Positions 24,041 through 32,378 are shown, counted from the stretch's first letter. The stretch is 32,378 nt of DNA from an uncultured Clostridia bacterium (GCA_944384495.1 CALWTP010000037.1:1-32378); one strand, 5' to 3'. Program-made: numbers and translations. Notes: generated by a model from the sequence alone, not told the origin.

Positions 24041-24871
24041 TTAGTGACAGATAATGAGTCCTTTTTCGAGAGCATAATAGGAACAAAGGCCTCTCATAGG
24101 CATAATCTGTATCTCTTTAAAATTACAGTTTTTTTCTAGGTCCTCTTTTATAATATTCGCCTCATTTTCGGCAAAGCAATGCGTGATAATGATTTTGTCC
24201 TTTGAAAAATCCTTAGCCTTCTCCTTTATCATTTGGACCAGTTTTGTAAAACAATTTTTTAAGCCAATAATTTTCTTTGCCATCTTGATTTCGCCCTCAT
24301 GAGCGATGCAAATAGGGCGTATAACAAGTGTGCTTGCAATAAGGCCTGCGATACGACTCATTCGTCCATTATTGACAAGGTTGTCAAATTTTTGCAGAAT
24401 AAAGTAGAGACTGCGTCCATCTCTATACTTAATGATTTCTTCTTGAATTTTTTCAAAAGAAAGTCCGCCCTTTATAAGCTGGACAAGCTTTTCAACCAAC
24501 AAGATTTCGGTGCCACTACATTGTTTTGAGTCAATCACAAAAATGTTTTCAGGATTTTTGTATGAGTTTTTTGCTACACATGCGGAATTATAGCATCCCG
24601 AGAGCTTAGAAGTGATAGTCACAATAAAGGTATATTTGGCATTGTCAAACTCTTGTAAAAAAGACTCTGGAGCAGGGCAAGCACTCGAATTTTTCTTGGA
24701 AGAGTGCATATCTTCAAGCATAACTTGGCAATCTAAATCATCATTGTCCACATATTCCTTGTCATTTACATTGATTGTAAGTGGGATGACCTTAAAGGCA
24801 ATTTGATCATCTGTCAGATAGTCATTTTTTAAATCACTTGCACTATCGACAAGTATCTGATATTCTTTCAT
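24041..24871 (-). CDS. DegV family fatty-acid-binding protein
   Basis: 276 residues, the usual length. The DegV pattern is complete: ILVDSASDL at the start (6-14), VIPLTINVNDKEYVD, SACPAPESF (usually TSQPSP), TITSKLSGCYNSA (85-97), VIDSKQCSGTEILLV, DNLVNNGRMS (usually LEYLKKGGRIG), and MRGLCSYYALEKGLI at the C-terminus. DegV/FakB proteins hold a fatty acid between two Rossmann-like domains and present it to the kinase FakA for phosphorylation and entry into phospholipids. Whether this copy works with FakA is not shown here. GGAG lies 10 bases before the ATG. Confidence 0.92.
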   Translation of the reverse strand: MKEYQILVDSASDLKNDYLTDDQIAFKVIPLTINVNDKEYVDNDDLDCQVMLEDMHSSKKNSSACPAPESFLQEFDNAKYTFIVTITSKLSGCYNSACVAKNSYKNPENIFVIDSKQCSGTEILLVEKLVQLIKGGLSFEKIQEEIIKYRDGRSLYFILQKFDNLVNNGRMSRIAGLIASTLVIRPICIAHEGEIKMAKKIIGLKNCFTKLVQMIKEKAKDFSKDKIIITHCFAENEANIIKEDLEKNCNFKEIQIMPMRGLCSYYALEKGLIICH

Positions 24872-24897
24872 TCATTTTTCTCCATAAATTATATTTA

Positions 24898-24925
24898 TTT
24901 ATAATCCCAAGAATTTATAACGCAA
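24898..24925 (-). promoter_or_regulatory. Possible promoter of the degV gene
   Basis: On the minus strand TTGCGT (24925-24920), 16 bases, TATAAA (24903-24898), about 20 bases from the ribosome binding site. Confidence 0.45.
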
Positions 24926-24973
24926 AGTCATAAATTGTATTATTCATCTGTTTTTACAAGTATAGTCTTTTTT

Positions 24974-25001
24974 TTGCCAATCGCCAAATAAAATCTATAA
25001 T
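24974..25001 (+). promoter_or_regulatory. Promoter-like site pointing into the 3' end of dinB
   Basis: TTGCCA (24974-24979), 16 bases, consensus TATAAT (24996-25001) on the plus strand. No gene follows in that direction; a transcript would run antisense to dinB. It may be chance in AT-rich DNA. Confidence 0.35.
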
Positions 25002-25047
25002 ATTTTTCTATAATAGGAGAAATTTCTGCAAAATTTGACGAAAATGG

Positions 25048-26241
25048 CTATTGCTGGGGATGCTCGCTTTTGTTTATAAAATCACTTTTACTGCTTGCAA
25101 GCTCTATTTTGCCATATTTTTGATTTATTAAAGCTGTTACTTCGCTGAAATCCCTTTCTTTATCAAACATTGACATTTGTTTGACGAATCTATCACTTAA
25201 GGCCGAACATCTAAGCCTTATAGCTCTGATAGGATAGTTATATTTCCATATCTTATCACAAAGCTCCATTCCATGTTGTCCGAGCTTTTTTATTGAGCCA
25301 GTTTTTGGTATTTTTTTTGAAATATGAAAGGTCTTAAGATCCTTGTTTTTTATGGTTATTGAAAGACATTCTGACATAAGAGAATGTTTCTTCAGACGCA
25401 GGGCAACTTTTTCTGCCAAAAAAAAGATCACCTTTTTGATTTCCTCTCGCGAGTGAATATCTCGAAGTAGAGTGGTTCCGTTGCCAATACTTTTAGGTGG
25501 CGGAAGGGAATAATAGTCAGCAACTGGCACATCACGTTTGGCAAGCAAATCGTTTTTTAAATTTATTCCATTGATTCCCATTAAATTTTCAAGATATCCA
25601 TCCTCAAGCCGAGTAAACTCGCCAATTGTTTTTACATCTATGGAAGAAAACTTTTTTTCAAGCCTATGTCCAATCCCAACAATGGAATTAAGCGGAAGAT
25701 CATATGTCAATGTTTTAAAATTATCACGCGAGATAACCGTTGTAAAGTCAGGCTTGCGTAGATCAGATGCCAGTTTTGCAAATATCTTAGAAAATGATAC
25801 TCCCACAGAAACAGTAAACTTGAATTGCGTTTTTACTCTTTGACGAATTTCGTCTGCAATCTCTTTTCCATCTTTTTTAAGATATTTAAGGCTGTCCGTC
25901 ACGTCCAGCCAACACTCATCAAGACCAAGTGGCTCAACAAAGTTGGTATACTCAAGGTAGATTTGATGAAGTTCACCGCTGATCTGCTCATATAGGTCAT
26001 AGTGCGGAGGGAGGCATACAAGACCGGGACAAAGTCCTTTTGCCTCCCCAATAACCTGGCCAGTTTTCACCCCATAACGCTTTGCCAGTTCATTTTTTGC
26101 AAGTATTATACCATTGCGCTTTTTAGGATTTCCCGTCACGGCGACAGGTTTATCCAAAAGCTCGGGTTTTGTAGAACATTCGACAGAAGCGAAGAAATTG
26201 TTTACATCTGAGTGCAGAATAACTCGCTCTTTTGTTTGCAT
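25048..26241 (-). CDS. dinB: DNA polymerase IV (Y-family, DinB)
   Basis: 397 residues, a full-length Y-family translesion polymerase. Catalytic carboxylates are Asp12 in ILHSDVNNFFASVE and Asp108-Glu109 in LGLDECWLDVT. Palm, finger and thumb are followed by the little-finger domain from about 240 (SIGNGTTLLRD onwards). Two thumb helix-hairpin-helix-like segments are VGIGHRLEKKF and LMGINGINLKN. The C-terminal QMSMFD (355-360) is a sliding-clamp binding motif, so the protein can be loaded on the replication clamp. The variant ECWLD replaces the more common EAYLD. No LexA-box-like GAAC-N4-GTTC is visible before the gene, so direct SOS control is not evident. GAGGG precedes the ATG. It is divergent from the gene at 26286. 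Confidence 0.95.
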   Translation of the reverse strand: MQTKERVILHSDVNNFFASVECSTKPELLDKPVAVTGNPKKRNGIILAKNELAKRYGVKTGQVIGEAKGLCPGLVCLPPHYDLYEQISGELHQIYLEYTNFVEPLGLDECWLDVTDSLKYLKKDGKEIADEIRQRVKTQFKFTVSVGVSFSKIFAKLASDLRKPDFTTVISRDNFKTLTYDLPLNSIVGIGHRLEKKFSSIDVKTIGEFTRLEDGYLENLMGINGINLKNDLLAKRDVPVADYYSLPPPKSIGNGTTLLRDIHSREEIKKVIFFLAEKVALRLKKHSLMSECLSITIKNKDLKTFHISKKIPKTGSIKKLGQHGMELCDKIWKYNYPIRAIRLRCSALSDRFVKQMSMFDKERDFSEVTALINQKYGKIELASSKSDFINKSEHPQQ

Positions 26242-26265
26242 AATTCCCTCTTTATATTGTATAAT
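26236..26265 (+). promoter_or_regulatory. Promoter of the pseudo-amidohydrolase-tex operon
   Basis: TTGCAT (26236-26241), 18 bases, consensus TATAAT (26260-26265), in the 44-base gap shared with divergently transcribed dinB. The -35 overlaps the dinB start codon, so the two may interfere. Confidence 0.55.
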
Positions 26266-26285
26266 TAGTCAAGTAAAAGGTTATT

Positions 26286-27257
26286 ATGCAAAGAGAAGAG
26301 GAAAAAGTTAAAATAAATCACTTGATAAACTATTATTGCAATGCTTTATGCTGTGTGGCAGGAGAGTTTGTTTTGTTAAACGAAGAAGAATTGTCTCGGT
26401 TTGAGAAAATGTTGACAAAGGATGAAGCGCTGTTATTGTACTGTTATGCCGTGGCAAAAAATAAAAGGGCGGGAGTCGGAGAGTTAAATTTAAAGGTGCA
26501 GGACTTTGAAATGGGCAGACAAGCACTAGAGCACTTTGGCTTAAAAGGCAAGATTATAATAAGTGCAAAGGATTATGCCAATCTATCCAGCCATGCTATT
26601 ATTAACAACGGTTTAATTCTTGAAATTGAGTCACTTCTTGACTATTCGCAGTCCTTGCTTTCTGAAATTGTCGATTTTTCAGCCAAATGTGAGGTGCCAG
26701 TCTTGGTCAATATTGGTCGTGACCTTGAAGAGGTTGGAAAAATTGTTAATCTATACCAAAAATCTCCAGTTGAGGTCTTAGAAGAATTTGGATTTTTGGA
26801 CCGTGAGTGTTATTTATACGGATTAAATTATATAGACAAAGACGACCAGAAATTGCTTAATCAGTATAAACCATTCCTAATACTTGCGCCTTCTTCCGAT
26901 GGTGAGGAAGGCATGGGTGAAATAAACCTATATAATTTTGTTTACAATGATTTAAAGTTTGGATTTTCAAGTGGAAACAGTTATAATATAGATATGCTTT
27001 TTGAGGGAAAGCTCGCCAAATACAACACAAACAATCTGATGAGACAAGCATCTATGGTGAGCGACGAGCTGTTAATAAAAAGCCTCACAACAGCCCATGA
27101 CAGTCAACCAATAGAGCTTCCGCTGGAAGAAAATTTGCCAGTTAAAAATATACTTGATCAGAAAATAGAGATCTTTGATGATGAGTTTATAGATTTAAGG
27201 CAAAAAGTGAAAGAAGTAATAGAAAAATATAAGGAGAAAATTTATGGAAATAGTTGA
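26286..27257 (+). CDS. Amidohydrolase-fold protein lacking metal ligands (MtaD-like pseudoenzyme)
   Basis: 323 residues. The central part follows the pattern of adenosine-type deaminases of the MTA/SAH deaminase group: LLSEIVDFSAKCEVPVLVNI (124-143), SPVEVLEEFGFLDRECYLYG (160-179), IDKDDQKLLNQYKPFLIL (183-200), APSSDGEEGMGEINLYNF (201-218), KFGFSSGNSYNIDMLFEGKLA (224-244). Every landmark keeps its place, but the metal-binding residues do not: HIHVAET is VLVNIGRD, the AHCV His is lost in YLYGLNY, NPxSN is APSSD, and the catalytic Asp of GTDG is Ser in FSSG. The N-terminal HxH strand is also absent. It is therefore probably a non-enzymatic, perhaps nucleoside-sensing or scaffold, protein. The tex start lies 14 bases inside it, so both proteins are translationally coupled. 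Confidence 0.7.
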   Translation: MQREEEKVKINHLINYYCNALCCVAGEFVLLNEEELSRFEKMLTKDEALLLYCYAVAKNKRAGVGELNLKVQDFEMGRQALEHFGLKGKIIISAKDYANLSSHAIINNGLILEIESLLDYSQSLLSEIVDFSAKCEVPVLVNIGRDLEEVGKIVNLYQKSPVEVLEEFGFLDRECYLYGLNYIDKDDQKLLNQYKPFLILAPSSDGEEGMGEINLYNFVYNDLKFGFSSGNSYNIDMLFEGKLAKYNTNNLMRQASMVSDELLIKSLTTAHDSQPIELPLEENLPVKNILDQKIEIFDDEFIDLRQKVKEVIEKYKEKIYGNS

Positions 27258-29394
27258 TAAACTTGCACAAGAGTTTGGATTAAAAAAAGAATATTCACAA
27301 AACATTATCAATCTTTTAGATGAAGGTTGCACAATTCCTTTTATCGCCAGATACAGAAAAGAAATGCATGGCACGTGTGATGATCAAACACTGCGAGCTT
27401 TTGCCGATAGACTCAAATATCTTCGAAATTTGAACGATGAAAAAACCAAAGTTGAAAAGGCAATCACAGAGCAAGGCAAGTGGACTGAAGAGCTTAAATT
27501 GTTGCTTGAGCAAGCTCAAACCTTGACAGAGGTTGAAGATATTTATAGGCCATATAGACCAAAAAGAAAGACAAGAGCTTCCGTGGCTATTGCCAAAGGA
27601 CTTGAAGGGCTTGCTGATACCTTACAGATGCAGTCAAAGGCATATCAGATGAATGCTGAGGCGTTAAAATACCTTAATGATCAGGTTTCTGATATAGATG
27701 AGGCAATTGCTGGTGCCAAGGATATTGTGGCAGAGCGCATTTCTGATGATGCAGAGTTAAGAAAAGAGCTAAGAAAACTGCTTGAAGAGAAAGCCGTTAT
27801 AAAGTGCAACCTTATCGAAAATGAAAACAGTCCAACTTATGAGATGTATGCAGGCTTTAGTCAGGAGGTAAAAAATATTCCTTCGCATAGGATACTTGCA
27901 ATCAATCGAGGGGAAAAAGAGAAATGTCTTAAGGTTGATATCGAGATAAATCGTGAGAAGGTGATGGATATAATTAACAGTTTTTACAAAAAAGACAATC
28001 CTGATACCGATGCGCTTATGATCGATGTGATCAATGATAGCTTTGATAGACTATTATTCCCTTCGCTCGAAAGAGAGTGTCGCAGTACATTGACAGATCG
28101 GGCAAACGAGCAGGCTATAAAAATGTTCGAGGTCAACTTAAAACCACTTCTTATGGAAGCTCCGCTTAAAAATAATATTATTTTGGGACTTGATCCAGCA
28201 TATAGAACTGGTTGCAAAATAGCCGTCATTGATACAAACGGCAATGTGCTGGCAACAACGGTGATTTATCCGACTCCTCCACAATCAAAGACAGAGGAAT
28301 CAATAGAAAAGATCAAGGCGCTTATTGACAAATATAAAGTTGATGTGATTTCAATTGGAAATGGAACAGCATCAAAAGAGGCAGAAATCTTTGTGGCAGA
28401 GGCTATTAAGCATGTTTCTCGTCCGGTGAGCTATGCCGTGGTGAGCGAAGCGGGAGCATCTGTATACTCAGCCTCAAAACTTGGCGCAGAGGAGTTCCCT
28501 GACTATGATGTATCATTAAGAAGTGCGGTTTCGATTGCAAGAAGGCTTCAAGATCCACTCGCTGAGCTTATCAAAATCGACGTCAAATCAATTGGAGTTG
28601 GGCAGTATCAACATGATATGCCACAAAATCGCCTGACAGAAGTGCTGAGCGGGGTTGTTGAGGACTGTGTAAACAGTGTTGGAGTGGACATCAATACAGC
28701 AAGCCCGTCACTGCTTAGCTATGTTTCTGGACTTAATATGTCAATCGCGAAAAATATTGTTGCATACAGAGCTAAAGTAAAGGGAATAAAGAATAGACAG
28801 GAGCTTTTGTCAGTGCCAAAACTTGGCCCTAAAGCATATGAGCAGTGTGCAGGATTTTTAAGGGTGATTGGTGGCGATGAAATTCTTGACAATACCGCAG
28901 TGCATCCAGAAAGCTATGAGGCGACAAGAAAACTCTTAAAGATGTTTAACATGAGTGAAAATGACATAAAAGAAGGAAATGTTTCTCTCCTTCCACAGCT
29001 TATCAAGGCAAAAGGTGAAGATAAAGTTGCGCTAGAATGCGAGGTTGGTGTACCAACTCTTGAGGATATCACAAAAGAGCTTTTAAAACCGGGCAGGGAT
29101 ATTCGTGAAAGTATGCCAAAACCGGTACTTAGAAGCGATGTAATCACAATGGAAGACTTAAAGGAAGGCATGGTGCTAAGCGGAACGGTGAGAAATGTGA
29201 TCGACTTTGGAGCATTTGTTGATATTGGTGTGCATCAAGATGGACTTGTGCATATAAGCCAAATTTCCGATTCATATATAAAACACCCAAGCGAGGTTTT
29301 AAAAGTCGGCCAGCAAGTTGAAGTCAAGGTGCTTGGAGTAGACCTTACCAAAAAACGTATATCTTTGACAATGAAAGGGATTGATAAGGATTGA
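27244..29394 (+). CDS. tex: Tex family RNA-binding transcription accessory protein
   Basis: 716 residues, the normal length for Tex. Order of domains: N-terminal helical Tex_N (TIPFIARYRKEMHGTCDDQTLR, 31-52); a YqgF/RNase H-like domain opening with ILGLDPAYRTGCKIAVID (about 314-331); helix-hairpin-helix motifs (VGVDINTASPSLLSYVSG and VPKLGPKAYEQCAGFLR); and a C-terminal S1 domain (about 640-713, GTVRNVIDFGAFVDIGVHQDG). Tex binds RNA and is associated with transcription complexes and, in some species, with toxin gene expression and stress survival. AAGGAGAAAA precedes the ATG inside the upstream gene. One base separates its stop from the mcsA start; such linkage to mcsA-mcsB-clpC is unusual. 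Confidence 0.95.
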   Translation: MEIVDKLAQEFGLKKEYSQNIINLLDEGCTIPFIARYRKEMHGTCDDQTLRAFADRLKYLRNLNDEKTKVEKAITEQGKWTEELKLLLEQAQTLTEVEDIYRPYRPKRKTRASVAIAKGLEGLADTLQMQSKAYQMNAEALKYLNDQVSDIDEAIAGAKDIVAERISDDAELRKELRKLLEEKAVIKCNLIENENSPTYEMYAGFSQEVKNIPSHRILAINRGEKEKCLKVDIEINREKVMDIINSFYKKDNPDTDALMIDVINDSFDRLLFPSLERECRSTLTDRANEQAIKMFEVNLKPLLMEAPLKNNIILGLDPAYRTGCKIAVIDTNGNVLATTVIYPTPPQSKTEESIEKIKALIDKYKVDVISIGNGTASKEAEIFVAEAIKHVSRPVSYAVVSEAGASVYSASKLGAEEFPDYDVSLRSAVSIARRLQDPLAELIKIDVKSIGVGQYQHDMPQNRLTEVLSGVVEDCVNSVGVDINTASPSLLSYVSGLNMSIAKNIVAYRAKVKGIKNRQELLSVPKLGPKAYEQCAGFLRVIGGDEILDNTAVHPESYEATRKLLKMFNMSENDIKEGNVSLLPQLIKAKGEDKVALECEVGVPTLEDITKELLKPGRDIRESMPKPVLRSDVITMEDLKEGMVLSGTVRNVIDFGAFVDIGVHQDGLVHISQISDSYIKHPSEVLKVGQQVEVKVLGVDLTKKRISLTMKGIDKD

Positions 29395-29395
29395 T

Positions 29396-29566
29396 ATGAA
29401 TAGATGTCCATATTGTCAAACTTCTTACAATGAAATTCTGCAGACTGGATTTGTTGGATGCCAGCACTGTTATTTTTGCATCGATGAGCTTGAAAATGCC
29501 ATCAAAGAGCTTTATAAAGACAAAACTCATAAGGGAAAAGTAGTGAAAACCAATGGAGATATTTGA
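29396..29566 (+). CDS. mcsA: Short McsA-like zinc finger protein
   Basis: 56 residues, about one third of Bacillus McsA. Only the second McsA zinc finger and its following helix remain: C4-PY-C7 ... GFVG-C22-QH-C25, then an ENAIKELYKDKTHKGKV stretch that matches the HxGKxP-type end of the McsA finger domain. The N-terminal finger and C-terminal UVR-like helix are missing. McsA activates the arginine kinase McsB and contacts the repressor CtsR. A TTG at 29381 would add five residues; the ATG is preferred. The stop lies 14 bases inside mcsB, so the order mcsA-mcsB-clpC is kept, while ctsR, normally first, is replaced by tex. Confidence 0.85.
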   Translation: MNRCPYCQTSYNEILQTGFVGCQHCYFCIDELENAIKELYKDKTHKGKVVKTNGDI

Positions 29567-30560
29567 TAACATTGCGATTTCTTCAAGGATACGCCTTGCA
29601 AGAAATGTGGACGGCTTAAAATTTTTCTTAAAATTACAGAGTGATATTGAAGCAAGCTATATCACAAATTCTGTCATAAAAATTCTTGAAAAATTTGATG
29701 TGTTTAATTTTTTTAGGCTGAAAGACTTGCCATTAAACGAATGTAATGCACTGTTTGAAAAACATCTGATAAGCAAGGAGCTGATTGAAAATAAGGACAT
29801 CTCCTCCGTTGCCATAAGCGAGGATGAAAAAATTATTGTGATGATCAATGAAGAGGATCATCTTCGTGAGCAATGCCTTGAGGATGGCTTTAATTTATAC
29901 AAACCATACAGAAGACTGAGCAAAATTGATGACGAAATAACAAGAAGCCTTCCAATAGCTTTTGATAAAAAATTAGGATTTATCACTGCCAGTCCTTCAA
30001 ATTTGGGCACTGGAATGAGAGCATCGGTCATGCTTTTTTTGCCAGCTATGACAATAAGCGGGGAGATTGATTACGTCTTTACAGAGTGTGCCACAAACGG
30101 ACTTACTGTTCGAGGAATATATGGCGAAGGCTCAAGAGCGCAGGGGTATTTTTATCAGATATCCAACCAATCATCATTAGGACTTGATGAGGATGAGATA
30201 ATTGACATTGTCAGCGATTATATATATAAGATATGCGAACAGGAAAAGGCGCTACGAGATCGACTAATCAAAAATGAACACGACAAATACAAGGATTTAG
30301 TCCTGCGTGCATATGGGATTTTGACCAATTGTTTTTCACTTGAAGAAGATGAGATGATTGAGCTTTTGAGCAAGATTAAGCTGGGACAAGCTTTAGGATT
30401 TTTGACAATCTCATCAAATTCAAGATTTCAGAAACTCTTTTATGAGGGAGCGAGTGCAAACCTTAAAGAAATTTTCAATTTTTCAGATGAAAAAGAGGAA
30501 AAACTCGTTAGAGCGGAGTATATATCTAACGAAGTGAGAGGACTTGTTAAAAGGAGGTAA
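29553..30560 (+). CDS. mcsB: Protein-arginine kinase McsB
   Basis: 335 residues with the phosphagen-kinase fold of McsB. Family motifs are SSRIRLARNV (10-19), MINEEDHLREQ (97-107, catalytic Glu-Glu), ITASPSNLGTGMRASVML (144-161), TVRGIYGEGSRAQGYFYQISNQ, and the C-terminal VRAEYISNEVRGLVKRR close to the phospho-arginine sensing region. McsB marks proteins with phosphoarginine for ClpC-ClpP degradation. One departure stands out: the active-site Cys found in CPTNLGTG of Bacillus McsB is Ser147 here (codon AGT at 29991). A ribosome binding site is not obvious, in line with translation coupled to the overlapping mcsA. clpC follows after three bases. Confidence 0.93.
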   Translation: MEIFDNIAISSRIRLARNVDGLKFFLKLQSDIEASYITNSVIKILEKFDVFNFFRLKDLPLNECNALFEKHLISKELIENKDISSVAISEDEKIIVMINEEDHLREQCLEDGFNLYKPYRRLSKIDDEITRSLPIAFDKKLGFITASPSNLGTGMRASVMLFLPAMTISGEIDYVFTECATNGLTVRGIYGEGSRAQGYFYQISNQSSLGLDEDEIIDIVSDYIYKICEQEKALRDRLIKNEHDKYKDLVLRAYGILTNCFSLEEDEMIELLSKIKLGQALGFLTISSNSRFQKLFYEGASANLKEIFNFSDEKEEKLVRAEYISNEVRGLVKRR

Positions 30561-30563
30561 ATT

Positions 30564-32378
30564 ATGAATTATCAATCATCATCATATTCTGATAATATTC
30601 AGAAAGTTATAAAGAATGCCAGTAAATTTGCTTTGCGTTTTGGCTCAAATCTGATTGGCAGTGAACATATTCTATATGGCCTGACAAGTGTGAAGGACTG
30701 CCTTGCCTCCCAGTTTTTGGCAGAGGAGGGAGTGACAGAGCCCAAGCTCTTTGCTTTTTTCGAGGAGAATATTGACGAGGAAAACATTCTTTTTTCAAAT
30801 GAGGTTGACCTTACACCGAGGACAAAGGATTTATTTCGAGTTGCCCAGCAAATTGCTTTGCAGATGAATCATTCATTTATCGGTACAGAACACTTACTGC
30901 TTGCTCTGCTTTCAAGCACGGGGAGTGTTGCCTATAGGATTTTGGTGGGACAATATGGAGTTGATATTGAAGCGCTAAAAAATAAAGTGACAAAAGCACT
31001 TATGGCGGGCAATACAAATTCTTACAGTGAAGAGAAAGAGCGAGAAAACAAGCAAAGCGGGAGCACCCTTCCAGAAAAACTGCTTGATATGGGAACAGAC
31101 ATAACTTTAAAAGCCAAAGAGCATAAGCTGGATCCTGTCATTGGCAGAGAAGACGAGATTCAAAGGGTGGTTGAGATACTTTGTCGAAAGACAAAAAACA
31201 ACCCTGTTTTAATAGGCGAGGCAGGTGTTGGTAAAACTGCAGTTGTGGAGGGTCTTGCACAGGCCATCGTGGCTGGAGATGTGCCACAGCTTTTGAAAGA
31301 CAAGGTGATATATTCGCTTGAAATCGGTGGACTTATGGCGGGAACAAAATATCGAGGCTCAATGGAAGAAAAGCTTAAAGATGCCATTGAAACGATTATC
31401 GAGAGCAAAAATATTATTGTTTTTATTGATGAAATTCACACTCTTGCACAGGCGGGATCAGAAAAGGGAGAAACTTCGCCGGCTGACATGCTTAAACCAT
31501 ATCTTGCAAGAGGGGAATTGCAAACGATAGGCGCGACAACAACTGACGAATATAGAAAATTTATAGAAAAAGACAAAGCTCTTGAGCGAAGGTTCCAGCC
31601 AATTATGGTCAATCCGCCAACTGTAGAGCAGACAATACAGATACTCAAAGGTTTGAAAGATAACTATGAGGCATTTCATAAGATAACCATCACCGATGAG
31701 GCGATCGAGGCCGCTGCAGTGCTTTCGGACAGGTATATTTCAGACAGGAGTTTGCCAGATAAAGCGATCGACCTGATCGATGAGGCAAGCAGTAAAGCCA
31801 AGGTGAACTTTACTCTTAAACCGCAAGAGATAAGAGCCATTGAGGAAAAGATAAAATCATTGTCAGCATCGAGAGATGAGGCATCTTTGCAACGAAATTA
31901 TGAAAAAGCTGCCAAATTACAGTCGGAGATTATCAATCTTGAAAATGAGCTAAAGAAAAAAGAGGAAAAGATTGACAAGAAGATTGAAAAAAATAAAACA
32001 AATTCCATTGGAGCAAACGAAATAGCGGCGGTTGTTTCCAAATGGACAGGAATACCAGTCACCAAGATTACAGAGAGCGAAAAGGATCGACTGATTCATC
32101 TTGAGGATATTCTGCATAAGCGGGTAGTCGGTCAAAACGAGGCTGTTATGGCGGTAAGCAAGGCCATTCGAAGATCAAGAGTCGGGCTTCAAGATGGCAA
32201 ACGTCCAATTGGCTCCTTCCTATTTATGGGGCAGACAGGTGTCGGAAAAACTGAGCTGTCAAAAGCGATTGCCGAGGCTATGTTTGACGATGAAAACAAT
32301 ATAATTAGGATTTTTATGAGTGAGTATATGGAATCTCACAGTCTATCTAAACTCATTGGTTCTCCTCCAGGATATGTT
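30564..32378 (+). CDS. clpC: ATP-dependent Clp protease ATP-binding subunit ClpC (3' end outside window)
   Basis: The frame is open to the end of the window, 605 codons seen of about 810. The domain order is that of ClpC: N-terminal double Clp-N repeat (residues 10-145, with GSEHILYGL and [10 protein letters not shown]); first AAA+ module with Walker A GEAGVGKT (218-225), Walker B IVFIDE (285-290) and pore loop GTKYRG; a middle coiled coil about 410-480 (rich in Lys/Glu), short as in ClpC and not long as in ClpB; second AAA+ module with Walker A GQTGVGKT (556-563) and [21 protein letters not shown]. ClpC unfolds phosphoarginine-marked proteins and feeds them to ClpP. AAAGGAGG lies 7 bases before the ATG. 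The residues after pore loop 1 are SMEEK instead of the usual EFEER. Confidence 0.96.
   Translation, partial: MNYQSSSYSDNIQKVIKNASKFALRFGSNLIGSEHILYGLTSVKDCLASQFLAEEGVTEPKLFAFFEENIDEENILFSNEVDLTPRTKDLFRVAQQIALQMNHSFIGTEHLLLALLSSTGSVAYRILVGQYGVDIEALKNKVTKALMAGNTNSYSEEKERENKQSGSTLPEKLLDMGTDITLKAKEHKLDPVIGREDEIQRVVEILCRKTKNNPVLIGEAGVGKTAVVEGLAQAIVAGDVPQLLKDKVIYSLEIGGLMAGTKYRGSMEEKLKDAIETIIESKNIIVFIDEIHTLAQAGSEKGETSPADMLKPYLARGELQTIGATTTDEYRKFIEKDKALERRFQPIMVNPPTVEQTIQILKGLKDNYEAFHKITITDEAIEAAAVLSDRYISDRSLPDKAIDLIDEASSKAKVNFTLKPQEIRAIEEKIKSLSASRDEASLQRNYEKAAKLQSEIINLENELKKKEEKIDKKIEKNKTNSIGANEIAAVVSKWTGIPVTKITESEKDRLIHLEDILHKRVVGQNEAVMAVSKAIRRSRVGLQDGKRPIGSFLFMGQTGVGKTELSKAIAEAMFDDENNIIRIFMSEYMESHSLSKLIGSPPGYV

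Noticed and set aside
26242-26285. LexA-type SOS operator before dinB
   Set aside because: No GAAC-N4-GTTC or related dyad is present in the gap.
31160-31679. Minus-strand frames in the 3' part of the window
   Set aside because: The plus strand carries the open clpC frame with both Walker motifs; these are shadows.

Overview
The window is an AT-rich, gene-dense stretch of a low-GC Gram-positive (Firmicutes/Bacillota) chromosome using the standard genetic code. Pointers are RNase J, a TsaE/TsaB pair, a rplM-rpsI operon behind a leader, DegV, Tex, an mcsA-mcsB-clpC block, strong AGGAGG-type ribosome binding sites and sigma-70/A-like promoters. The combination of divergent housekeeping paralogues and very large non-lipoprotein surface proteins suggests an uncultured Clostridia-type lineage (Christensenellales-like is my guess, not shown by the data). 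No tRNA, rRNA, CRISPR array, insertion sequence or phage gene was seen.

Layout. 1-3644 (+): end of RNase J, an O-methyltransferase, a PAP2 phosphatase with a probable leaderless start, tsaE-tsaB (overlapping), and a two-zinc-ribbon protein with a poly-Asp tail. 4041-7502 (-): a 1153-residue type I membrane surface protein with four beta-sandwich repeats outside and a coiled-coil tail inside. 7599-8497 (+): a TSUP/TauE-like permease split into two overlapping half-size genes. 8883-10544 (+): a 55-residue ferredoxin and a degenerate Ppx/GppA-HD-like protein. 10877-14444 (+): a membrane-anchored HtrA-like protease, a degenerate MreB-like actin homologue, then MinD and a very divergent MinE. 14760-21383 (-): a two-gene operon of a 374-residue type II membrane protein and a 1829-residue exported protein made of about nine copies of one domain. 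22057-22910 (+): rplM-rpsI. 23026-23949 (+): a thioredoxin-reductase-like flavoprotein. 24041-26241 (-): a DegV protein and DNA polymerase IV. 26286 to the end (+): a catalytically dead-looking amidohydrolase homologue, tex, a shortened mcsA, mcsB and the first 605 codons of clpC.

How it fits together. Three themes recur. (1) Envelope: two giant surface proteins, the HtrA-like protease, the MreB-like and Min proteins and PAP2 all concern the cell surface or cell shape. (2) Protein and tRNA quality control: TsaE/TsaB, Tex, McsA/McsB/ClpC. (3) Active-site decay: the Ppx/GppA-like, MreB-like and amidohydrolase-like proteins keep their family's overall pattern but have lost signature catalytic or metal-binding residues, and McsB has Ser at the position usually held by the active-site Cys. 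The two most unusual systems are the operon of the nine-repeat protein plus membrane partner, and the pseudo-amidohydrolase overlapping tex.
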